Shown: positions 1-5,572 of the stretch, piece after piece
Layout of the letters: every line of letters starts with the position of its first letter
Numbering within the stretch: position 1 is the first letter of the stretch
Origin: DAOTVS01 sp034436375
GTDB lineage: Bacteria > Chloroflexota > Anaerolineae > SpSt-313
Assembly: GCA_034436375.1 (NCBI GenBank)
Contig: DAOTVS010000237.1
Span: 1 to 11,540 of the forward strand
DNA: 11,540 nucleotides
Direction of reading: 5' to 3'
Program-made: the position numbers and the translations under genes
The notes under the pieces: generated by a model
What the model was told of the DNA's origin: nothing
What the model saw: the letters and a program-made list of their open reading frames with translations, nothing else
Databases searched by the model: none

Positions 1-332
1 GTGCGCCAGCGGTATGCGTGCACCTGGACATTCTCCAGGGTTACCAGACCTTCATGAATGCTGTCTTCCACGGAATCCAGGTAGCGTTCGATGGCATCGC
101 GGGTGTCTATGATCTCGACAATAATGGGCAGGTCGGTCGAGAGCCGCTCGATCTTGAACGTGTGTATGCGGCTGTGCGCGCCATAGCCCATGATGCCGCG
201 CAAGACGGTCGCTCCGGCCAGCCCCTGCGCGCGGGCCTGCATCACGAGCCACTCGTAGAGCTCCTGGCTCCCATGCCGGTCGCTCTCACCGATATAAATG
301 CGAAGCAGGCAGCCCTCTTTGGGCAGTTCCAC
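1..332 (-). CDS. DUF190 family protein, 3' end cut off by the window edge
   Basis: The reverse strand reads as a DUF190 (PF02641) protein for 110 codons and continues past base 1. Family signatures are LRIYIGESD (residues 9-17), GATVLRGIMGYG (40-51) and LSTDLPIIVEIID (64-76). DUF190 proteins are small and soluble with a PII-like fold, and are often encoded beside crcB; their biochemical role is not established. The start is GTG at 332: a GGAGG Shine-Dalgarno (339-343) lies 6 nt upstream, and an in-frame TAA two codons earlier rules out a longer form. The crcB stop codon (338-336) is 3 nt upstream, so the two genes are co-transcribed and the DUF190 ribosome site overlaps the crcB end. The neighbourhood suggests a partner or modulator of the Fluc channel; this is inferred. 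The C-terminus is outside the window. Confidence 0.9.
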   Translation of the reverse strand, partial: MELPKEGCLLRIYIGESDRHGSQELYEWLVMQARAQGLAGATVLRGIMGYGAHSRIHTFKIERLSTDLPIIVEIIDTRDAIERYLDSVEDSIHEGLVTLENVQVHAYRWR

Positions 333-335
333 TTT

Positions 336-719
336 TTACCTCCAAATCACAAAAGCGACAGCGCGCCCTAGCCAGACGGCGCCCAGGCCCAGGACCACCT
401 GGCCCACGATATTGGCGGCCGCAGGCAGAATCTCACCCTCGCGCAGCAGCAGAAAGGACTCGTTCATAAAAGTTGAAAAGGTCGTGAACCCACCCAGTAG
501 ACCAATAAAGACAGCTGCGCGCGCTTCGCCGGAGAGAAAGCCCCGCGCCTCGGCCAGGTAGCTCACAAAGCCAATGGTCAGGCACCCGGCTGCGTTGACC
601 ACCAGGGTGCCGTAGGGGAAGGAAAAGTTCTGGGTCCAATCTTGCACGAGGCCGGCCAGGGCATAGCGGCCTACTGCCCCAATAAGGCCGCCCAGACCGA
701 TGAGAATCACTTGCGTCAT
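336..719 (-). CDS. crcB: Fluoride channel CrcB/Fluc
   Basis: This 127-residue, four-helix membrane protein matches the Fluc family, which forms dual-topology dimers that let F- leave the cell passively. Visible hallmarks are GRY (18-20), the pore asparagine in GTLVVNAAG (N42), and the TM3 break GGFTTFSTF (76-84), which supplies the phenylalanine-box residues (F81, F84) and the central Na+ site. Length and hydrophobicity are normal for the family. I start at the ATG at 719, where family alignment begins (MTQVILIG). The reading frame stays open to 806, but that extension would cross a 14-bp inverted repeat and add a hydrophilic, Arg-rich stretch not typical of Fluc. Only a G-rich tract precedes the ATG, so the ribosome site is weak. 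It is the second gene of a leftward operon headed by the fluoride riboswitch at 2748-2873. Only one Fluc gene is visible, implying a homodimer. Confidence 0.96.
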   Translation of the reverse strand: MTQVILIGLGGLIGAVGRYALAGLVQDWTQNFSFPYGTLVVNAAGCLTIGFVSYLAEARGFLSGEARAAVFIGLLGGFTTFSTFMNESFLLLREGEILPAAANIVGQVVLGLGAVWLGRAVAFVIWR

Positions 720-746
720 CCGCCCCCCGCGTGCGCCGATACCCCC

Positions 747-786
747 GCGGTTCATAGTGCACACATCAGTACGCACTATGAACCGC
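747..786. repeat. Perfect 14-bp inverted repeat in the dynamin-crcB intergenic gap
   Basis: The arms GCGGTTCATAGTGC (747-760) and GCACTATGAACCGC (773-786) are exact reverse complements around a 12-nt spacer. The repeat lies between the stop of the dynamin-like gene (843) and the crcB start (719). No T-run follows on either strand, so it is not a standard intrinsic terminator. It may be an operator, an mRNA-stabilising or processing hairpin, or a small repetitive element. The structure is plain in the sequence; its function is unknown. Confidence 0.85.
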
Positions 787-842
787 TGAGCACAAAGTGT
801 GCCCAAGTCTACCCTATGGGCTTGTCAACACCCGGACGGCAG

Positions 843-2624
843 CTATTCTCCCCCCGGGCTCTGCGCCGATAGCTCACCCACGAGCTGCACCAGGGCCCGC
901 CGCCACGCGCCTTCTTCACTGCTGCTCAAGAGGTCTCGCCGCAGAGCCTCTCGCTTCAGCATATAGCTCTGCATGTCCTCAGAAGTCTGCTCCAGGTGCC
1001 GGGCTTGCTCCTGCAGGAGGAAAGCGGCTTCCTGAGGGCCGGCAATGCTCAGAGTCAGCCTCAAGTGTGGCAGACACAGGCCTGGCGAGCGGGCATAGAG
1101 CTGCTGGCCATTGGCTGTCGCCAGTTGAGCCAGCAGCAGCCTGGCCTGGGGGAGCGCCGCCGCATGCAGGACCCGGCAGGCAGGGCAGGCCTCTGGCGTT
1201 GGAAAGAGAGTGCCGATAGCGGCGCCAGCGTTCCCAGTATGGTCTTCCGCCAACCGGCGCAACTCAGCGGCTGCCTCATCGACGAGCGATGCATAGCCGG
1301 CACAGACCCCTTGAGCATTGGCAATTTGCTGGAACTGCCAGGCGTGCAGCGGGCAAAAACCCCGCACAGCCGTGAAGGCTTGCTGGGCGCTGCTATCGGT
1401 GCTCAGCGTGTACTGCCATTGTGCGTAAAAGTCAAAGAGCACCTGGCTTTGCACTGCGCAGATGGGGCAGGTGCGATCGCTGGCCAGCGCACGCCCGCCG
1501 ATCTGCTGCTGTCGCGCGGCCCCGGCCCTTACAGCGCGGTCCAGGATTGCCCGGTCCACGGATTGCGGCAGTGCGGGAGCGACCTCCACTTCTGTGCCCA
1601 ACAGCATGGCACGCAGCGAGCGAGCTGCCGTCGCCAGTTCCTGCACCTTCTCTTCCATCTCGGGCGGCACCGCTGGCCCTCTGCCCGGCTGCATACGCGG
1701 ACCCGCAGCCCCCTGCGCCAGGACCTGCAGTAGATGGTCCAGGATGGATACCAGGAAGACCTGGCTCTTTTCCTCTGCCAGAAAGGTCGTGAGCGTCTGC
1801 TCAAACTCTTTCAGGCCGCTTGCCTGTAAAAGTGCCTCGCCTCCGTGCTGTTTGCCTGCCAGGCCCTGCTGCGCCGAGAGGGGGTAGAGGCGGAGCCCGT
1901 CAGACCCTACGACGCGCTCAATGCCTGCGCGTATGTACCCATACACGTTCTCCCGTTCCGGCGCCTCCAAGAGGTCCAGCTTGTTCACTACAATAAAGAG
2001 CTTGCGCACCTGCTGGCGAATGTCACGCAAGAAGCTCTCCTCGGCCTCGCTCAGCGGTGCTTCCACACTCGTCACGAAGATGATCGCGTCGGCCTCTGGC
2101 AGGAATTCATAGGTCGTGACCGTGTTTTCCTGCCGGGCCGAGCCGATGCCGGGGGTATCGATAAAGTAGAGGCCTCCGCGCAAAAAGGGCACGGGGAGCT
2201 CGACCCTGGCCTCGATCAACCCCTTCTCGTTGCCCGGGTTGCCCTCCTCGGTGACATACTCGGCTAGCTCATCCAAGCCAATCTCGGGTTGCAGTGTCCA
2301 TCCTCGCCGCCGCAGGACCACCCTTTCCTGCGGGCCATAGCAGAGGGCCGTGATCGCCGACGTCAACGGCAAAAGACCTGTTGGCAACAGGGCGCGCCCG
2401 ATCACCGCATTCATCAAGGAACTCTTGCCACGCTTGAACTGGCCGACTACGGCCAGGTTGAATCGGTCCGCTGCCAGGCGGGTGACGAGCGCCTGGCACT
2501 GATCCTCATGATCCTTCTGGCTTGCCTCATGGTAGAGTTGTTTGGCAGAGCGCACCAGCGCCGCCACATCCTGTTTGAGGAGGGTGAAATCCCGCAGGCG
2601 ATAAGCCTCATCATAGTTACCCAT
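843..2624 (-). CDS. Dynamin-like GTPase fused to a Cys/His-rich (DUF6062-like) C-terminal region
   Basis: The 593-residue product has a dynamin-family GTPase domain at about residues 50-290: P-loop GQFKRGKSS (61-69), a switch-I threonine region PLTSAIT (86-92), DTPG (156-159) and NKLD (214-217). Bacterial dynamin-like proteins usually continue into long helical and membrane-binding regions. Here the second half instead carries two modules of the form CxxC ... CxxH: C386/C389 with C424/H427 (GFCPLHAW), and C480/C483 with C517/H520 (GLCLPH). The tail (553-586) has the pattern SYMLK ... W ... VGE that also ends the proteins at 4178 and 5573. Four tetrahedral ligands per module suggest zinc or another thiophilic metal; this is inferred. 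No transmembrane helix is apparent. The ATG at 2624 has a GGAG (2639-2636) at a rather long 11-nt spacing; it is the first in-frame ATG. Expression should be controlled by the riboswitch and terminator just upstream. Confidence 0.88.
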   Translation of the reverse strand: MGNYDEAYRLRDFTLLKQDVAALVRSAKQLYHEASQKDHEDQCQALVTRLAADRFNLAVVGQFKRGKSSLMNAVIGRALLPTGLLPLTSAITALCYGPQERVVLRRRGWTLQPEIGLDELAEYVTEEGNPGNEKGLIEARVELPVPFLRGGLYFIDTPGIGSARQENTVTTYEFLPEADAIIFVTSVEAPLSEAEESFLRDIRQQVRKLFIVVNKLDLLEAPERENVYGYIRAGIERVVGSDGLRLYPLSAQQGLAGKQHGGEALLQASGLKEFEQTLTTFLAEEKSQVFLVSILDHLLQVLAQGAAGPRMQPGRGPAVPPEMEEKVQELATAARSLRAMLLGTEVEVAPALPQSVDRAILDRAVRAGAARQQQIGGRALASDRTCPICAVQSQVLFDFYAQWQYTLSTDSSAQQAFTAVRGFCPLHAWQFQQIANAQGVCAGYASLVDEAAAELRRLAEDHTGNAGAAIGTLFPTPEACPACRVLHAAALPQARLLLAQLATANGQQLYARSPGLCLPHLRLTLSIAGPQEAAFLLQEQARHLEQTSEDMQSYMLKREALRRDLLSSSEEGAWRRALVQLVGELSAQSPGGE

Positions 2625-2712
2625 ATCTGCAATCGCTCCATACTATATCTCAGCCGTGGTAGAGGGGCAGTGCAGTTGGTGAAAATCCACCAGTACGGGG
2701 CGCCGACGCACG

Positions 2713-2758
2713 AAAAAAGCCCCTACCACCCGCCGGCAAACTTGCGGGAGTAGAGGCT
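2713..2758 (-). terminator. Riboswitch-controlled intrinsic terminator of the leftward operon
   Basis: Read leftward, AGCCTCTACTCCCGC (2758-2744) pairs with GCGGGTGGTAGGGGCT (2732-2717 region) with G-U pairs and one bulge, followed by six Ts (2718-2713). The 5' arm includes the pseudoknot strand of the fluoride aptamer, so ligand-bound aptamer and terminator exclude each other. High fluoride should therefore give read-through into the dynamin-like gene and crcB. Confidence 0.87.
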
Positions 2759-2873
2759 ATCAGTCGGACACGGCTCATGACAGATGAGAGGTCATGAGCA
2801 GCCTGCATGGCCTGCAGGCCATTGACCACTCGACAGTTCAGAGGGTAACCCTCTTTCGGCGAGCCCCATCGCC
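2748..2873 (-). promoter_or_regulatory. Fluoride riboswitch (crcB motif) with an expanded internal arm, minus strand
   Basis: Leftward reading gives P1 GGCG/CGCC around loop ATGGGGCT (2873-2858). The loop segment GGGGCT can pair with AGCCTC in the downstream strand CTGATAGCCTCTAC, forming the class-defining pseudoknot. GTCG and CGAC close the P3-like helix just before CTGATAG. The segment between P1 and the 3' strand is about 100 nt, much longer than in compact examples, and contains extra hairpins: GAGGG/CCCTC (2853-2841) and CTCATGAC/GTCATGAG further on. The switch precedes crcB, the best-known target, which supports the call. Confidence 0.88.
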
Positions 2874-2882
2874 TTGCACTCA

Positions 2883-2911
2883 AGCTTAGCACTATAGAGG
2901 CAAGGTGTCAA
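2883..2911 (-). promoter_or_regulatory. Leftward promoter for the dynamin-crcB-DUF190 operon
   Basis: A perfect -35 TTGACA lies at 2911-2906 on the minus strand. The -10 is ambiguous. TAAGCT (2888-2883) has the ideal 17-nt spacing but is a poor match. TATAGT (2896-2891) is identical to the -10 of the other two promoters here but lies only 9 nt from the -35. Either choice places transcription start just before the aptamer. Confidence 0.6.
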
Positions 2912-2930
2912 GGGAGCGAAGAATCGGCCT

Positions 2931-2959
2931 TTGACAATGTGCCTGCAGTGTGGTATAGT
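2931..2959 (+). promoter_or_regulatory. Sigma70-type promoter of the FNT gene
   Basis: TTGACA (2931-2936) and TATAGT (2954-2959) are separated by exactly 17 nt, and a TGG just before the -10 makes it an extended -10. The aptamer begins about 25 nt downstream. It is divergent from the leftward promoter; the two TTGACA boxes form an inverted pair separated by 19 nt. Confidence 0.85.
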
Positions 2960-2982
2960 CGTACTCCATAAACAAGGTAAGG

Positions 2983-3063
2983 CTCTACCGCGATGAAGCT
3001 CGCGGCAGAGGGCGGCCCGGCCGCCGGCTTGCCAGCATGCGTTGCCGGCTGATGGCTTCTACC
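2983..3063 (+). promoter_or_regulatory. Fluoride riboswitch (crcB motif) upstream of the FNT channel gene
   Basis: P1 is CCGCG (2988-2992) and CGCGG (3001-3005) around loop ATGAAGCT. The loop GAAGC is complementary to GCTTC in CTGATGGCTTCTAC (3049-3062), giving the pseudoknot. P3 is formed by two GCCGGC blocks (about 3023-3028 and 3044-3049). This follows the fluoride riboswitch layout GGCGATG...CGCC ... GCTGATGGCCTCTAC closely. The strand holding GCTTCTAC is shared with the terminator that follows. Confidence 0.94.
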
Positions 3064-3096
3064 CACTGCTTTGCTGCAGGGTAGAAGCCTTTTTTT
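3054..3096 (+). terminator. Riboswitch-controlled terminator before the FNT gene
   Basis: GGCTTCTACCC (3054-3064) pairs perfectly with GGGTAGAAGCC (3079-3089) and is followed by seven Ts (3090-3096). The 5' arm overlaps the aptamer's pseudoknot strand, so fluoride binding should favour read-through. The stretch 3097-3184 that follows holds only the leader and the ribosome site of the FNT gene. Confidence 0.94.
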
Positions 3097-3184
3097 GTTT
3101 CTGCGGCACCGCTGTTGCGCTGGCCACATCACCGAGGCTGTGCAGACGCTGGATCTTCGGCTACCCATCATGAGGAGCTGAACG

Positions 3185-4006
3185 ATGACCGATGCGACAG
3201 ACCACTTGGCACCTGCATTGATAGCCTGGCAGGCCGAGCACGACGGCATAGCGCGGGCCAATCTCGGGGCGTTCACGACACTGGGGCGAGCGATTTTGGC
3301 CGGGGCCTACTTTGGCCTCGCGATGGTGTTGGTCACGATCGTGGCGAGTTTCGGCGACATGCCTTTTGGTGTGACCCGGCTGCTCCAGGGGGTGGTATTT
3401 GTCGCAGGTGTCATCCCTATCATCGTCGCCAAGGCCGAGTTGTTTGCCACCCCCGAAACCATCGTAGCCTGCTTGAGCGGACAAGCGCCTGCCGGAAAGG
3501 TGCTGGCCCACGAAGCAATCGTCTACGTGGGGAATGCACTGGGCGCCGTTGTGGTTGCCGTCGCTGCCTTTGGGGGCATCCAGGGCAGGCCGCTTGCAGC
3601 TTGGGCCGTGCTCACGGCAGCGGCCGATAAGGGCTCGCTGGGCTTTGTGCAGGCTATTGCCCTCGGCGTAGTGTGCAACAGCCTCATCTGCCTGGCTTTC
3701 TGGCTCTGCTACGATGCGCAATCCGCTGCAGGCAAGGCCCTGGCTGCGTTGTTCCCGGTCGCGGCCGCCGTGGCTATTGGCTTTGAACACAGTATCGCCA
3801 ATCTGTTCACCTTTGCATTCGCTTTCCTGGCCCAGGTTTTTGGCACCGGCGGAGCGGCGGGCGCGGTCTCTGTGCACATGCCTGCTTCGTCATGGCCTCA
3901 CTTCCTGCTCTCCAACCTGGCGCCGGTGACTCTCGGTAATCTCCTGGGGGCGAGCCTTGTCGGCCTGGCCTTTTGGCTCACCTACTGCAGGAGGTGGAAG
4001 CGTTGA
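3185..4006 (+). CDS. Formate/nitrite transporter (FNT) family channel
   Basis: The 273-residue protein is an FNT/FocA-NirC-type membrane channel with about six hydrophobic segments. It carries the family signatures AELFATPE (84-91), the basic selectivity-region residue K149, GVVCNSLICLAFW (161-173) and GFEHSIANLF (199-208), which includes the central pore histidine H202 and N206. FNT pentamers pass small weak acids or anions such as formate, nitrite, lactate and hydrosulfide. The ATG at 3185 has a strong GAGGAG (3172-3177) at 7-nt spacing. The gene stands alone behind its own promoter and fluoride riboswitch, and its stop codon overlaps the next promoter. The regulation suggests HF or F- as substrate, or rescue of formate or lactate metabolism when fluoride blocks enolase; the sequence cannot tell which. 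I give no symbol because substrate cannot be read from these motifs. Confidence 0.93.
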   Translation: MTDATDHLAPALIAWQAEHDGIARANLGAFTTLGRAILAGAYFGLAMVLVTIVASFGDMPFGVTRLLQGVVFVAGVIPIIVAKAELFATPETIVACLSGQAPAGKVLAHEAIVYVGNALGAVVVAVAAFGGIQGRPLAAWAVLTAAADKGSLGFVQAIALGVVCNSLICLAFWLCYDAQSAAGKALAALFPVAAAVAIGFEHSIANLFTFAFAFLAQVFGTGGAAGAVSVHMPASSWPHFLLSNLAPVTLGNLLGASLVGLAFWLTYCRRWKR

Positions 4007-4031
4007 CGAGGCGAGTAGCCTGTGCTATAGT
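4003..4031 (+). promoter_or_regulatory. Sigma70-type promoter of the four-gene operon, overlapping the FNT stop
   Basis: TTGACG (4003-4008) and TATAGT (4026-4031) are spaced by 17 nt, with a TGC extended -10. The -35 box contains the TGA stop of the FNT gene (4004-4006). The design matches the promoter at 2931-2959, and the aptamer starts 19 nt after the -10. Confidence 0.83.
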
Positions 4032-4050
4032 GAAGCCATACTATTTGCAA

Positions 4051-4127
4051 GGCGTCGCGATGAAGCTCGCAGCGCCAGCGGCTGTTGCCGCAACGAGCGC
4101 CGGTCAGGCCGGCTGATAGCTTCTACT
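4051..4127 (+). promoter_or_regulatory. Fluoride riboswitch (crcB motif) upstream of the Cys/His-module and MutS-like operon
   Basis: P1 is GCG (4057-4059) and CGC (4068-4070) around loop ATGAAGCT, extended below by GGCG (4051-4054) and CGCC (4073-4076). P3 is GCCGG (4099-4103) and CCGGC (4109-4113). The strand TGATAGCTTCTAC (4114-4126) supplies AGCTTC, an exact complement to the loop GAAGCT. This is a second plus-strand copy of the same class within 1.1 kb. Confidence 0.94.
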
Positions 4128-4161
4128 GGCAATGTGAATTGCAGGTAGAAGCTTTTTTTTT
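4118..4161 (+). terminator. Riboswitch-controlled terminator before the four-gene operon
   Basis: AGCTTCTAC (4118-4126) pairs with GTAGAAGCT (4145-4153), with an inner GCAA/TTGC helix, followed by nine Ts ending at 4161. The 5' arm is the aptamer's pseudoknot strand, giving the same bind-to-read-through logic. The start codon of the next gene lies only 16 nt beyond the T-run. Confidence 0.94.
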
Positions 4162-4177
4162 GGGCGAGTAATGAACT

Positions 4178-5554
4178 ATGGCCAATCCCCTTCCTAATAA
4201 GCATGTCGTTGCCCACCAGGTGTTCGAGGCCCTGGGCGAAGGCGGTTGCCCCGTCTGCCGCCTGGGGCTCAAGGCAGTCTGGCGAGACCTGGATGCCCTC
4301 TCCTACGAGTGCGTCAATGATCCGGTCTCACGTGCTGAGCTGCGGGCGGCGCGGGGTTTCTGCAACTATCATGCCTGGCAGTTTGCCGATGAGATCCATG
4401 ATGGCCTGGGCACGGCCATCATCTACCGCGATATCACCAACACAATGCTGCATGTGCTGGGCGCCGCGGATTTGCGCCCAGCCTCATTGGCCGCCCAACT
4501 GGCCCCACAACAGGAATGCCCGGCCTGCCGGGGCCTGGAGCGGTCATGCCGGCGCTATCTCGATACCCTGCTGGAGCAGATGAGTGATCCGAGCTTCCGC
4601 GCCCACTATGTAGCCTGCGACGGGCTTTGCCTGCCCCATCTGGTAGAGGGGCTCCAACGTGCCCGCTCGTGGCGCGATTTCGACCTGTTGGCTTCTGCCT
4701 TTGCCCAACGTGCAACTGCCCTGGCTGACCCTGCAGGCGCCGATGCTGCCACTCTCGCCGAGGCCCTTGCCGGCGCGCGCGGAGCTGTGCACTCGTTCGA
4801 GGCGCCCAGCCTGGAGGGTGATACAGGCGCCTGGGATATGGACCGGCTGATGGGTAAGGCTGATCCTCAGGCTGGCCAGCCGCCTTGCCCGGTGTGCTCG
4901 CGGGTGGCATCTACTGTGGATGCCTGGCTGGCGGCGCTCTCAGCGGATACTGCCCCTCGGCACCTCTGCAACACCCACACCTGGCGCCTGCTCCAGGTCA
5001 ACAAGCGCCCCGGGGTTGCCGGCGTATTGGCGCCCCAGGCTGTGCGCGCCAGCCAAAGGCTGCAGGGGCTCAAGGCTGCCGATGTGCGAGTGATTGGCGA
5101 TGCGGGACGGCTGGAGGCCCTGTTGGGGCGGCCGCGCATGCGCAGGGCGATGAAGGCAGCGGCCCAGACCCTGCTGCCCGAGGCGCCTTGTGCGGCCTGC
5201 GCGCTGCAGGCGGCCGTGGAGAACGAGACGGTGACGGCTATCCTCGCAGGGGCCTCTGCCGGGCAAGATCACTCGGCGCTTTGCGTCCAGCACTTTCGGC
5301 TGGCGTTGATGTTGGCATCGTCCGCTGGCCAGGCCGCCCCCGTTGTAGAGAGCGAGACGGCTGCCCTGCGCACCCTGCAGTGGAACCTGAGCGAATACAT
5401 CCGCAAGCAGGACTACCGCTTTCGCCACGAACCCATTGGTGAAGAGGCGGGGGCGCCCTGGGATGCGATCGTCCAGGTAGCCGGGGGCAAGGGATTACGC
5501 GAACAGCGCCCTGGGCTCCATGTTCATAGGCAGGATGCCAACGGCAAGCCTTAG
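4178..5554 (+). CDS. DUF6062-like protein with four CxxC...CxxH modules
   Basis: I recognise the architecture as DUF6062-like but know of no function. The 458-residue protein, with no signal peptide or membrane helix, contains four Cys/His modules: C24/C27 with C62/H65 (GFCNYHAW), C114/C117 with C151/H154 (GLCLPH), C237/C240 with C264/H267, and C338/C341 with C369/H372. Helical segments rich in Ala and Leu separate the pairs. Each module offers a Cys3His site, likely for zinc (inferred). The tail (405-436) has EYIRK ... W ... VAGG, like the proteins at 5573 and 843. The ATG at 4178 follows a GGGCGAG (4162-4168) that directly trails the riboswitch terminator; the ATG at 4171 is in another frame and gives only an eight-codon ORF. 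As first gene of the operon it is the most direct target of this fluoride switch. The next gene starts 18 nt downstream. Confidence 0.85.
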   Translation: MANPLPNKHVVAHQVFEALGEGGCPVCRLGLKAVWRDLDALSYECVNDPVSRAELRAARGFCNYHAWQFADEIHDGLGTAIIYRDITNTMLHVLGAADLRPASLAAQLAPQQECPACRGLERSCRRYLDTLLEQMSDPSFRAHYVACDGLCLPHLVEGLQRARSWRDFDLLASAFAQRATALADPAGADAATLAEALAGARGAVHSFEAPSLEGDTGAWDMDRLMGKADPQAGQPPCPVCSRVASTVDAWLAALSADTAPRHLCNTHTWRLLQVNKRPGVAGVLAPQAVRASQRLQGLKAADVRVIGDAGRLEALLGRPRMRRAMKAAAQTLLPEAPCAACALQAAVENETVTAILAGASAGQDHSALCVQHFRLALMLASSAGQAAPVVESETAALRTLQWNLSEYIRKQDYRFRHEPIGEEAGAPWDAIVQVAGGKGLREQRPGLHVHRQDANGKP

Positions 5555-5572
5555 GCCTATTGTGGGTGACGA

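Noticed and set aside
717..806. Longer crcB start at 806 adding 29 residues
   Set aside because: The extension runs through the 14-bp inverted repeat and adds a hydrophilic Arg-rich segment not typical of Fluc proteins; the ATG at 719 gives the normal length.
824..829. TTGACA on the minus strand upstream of crcB as an internal promoter
   Set aside because: No acceptable -10 hexamer lies 16-18 nt downstream; the match alone is not enough.
3161..3877. 238-codon open frame antisense to the FNT gene
   Set aside because: Hydrophilic, low-complexity translation rich in His, Arg and Gly with no family features; it is the complement of a clearly coding G+C-rich gene.
4171..4197. Leader peptide starting at ATG 4171
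   Set aside because: Only eight codons in a different frame, overlapping the real start at 4178, with no sign of an attenuation role beyond the riboswitch already present.
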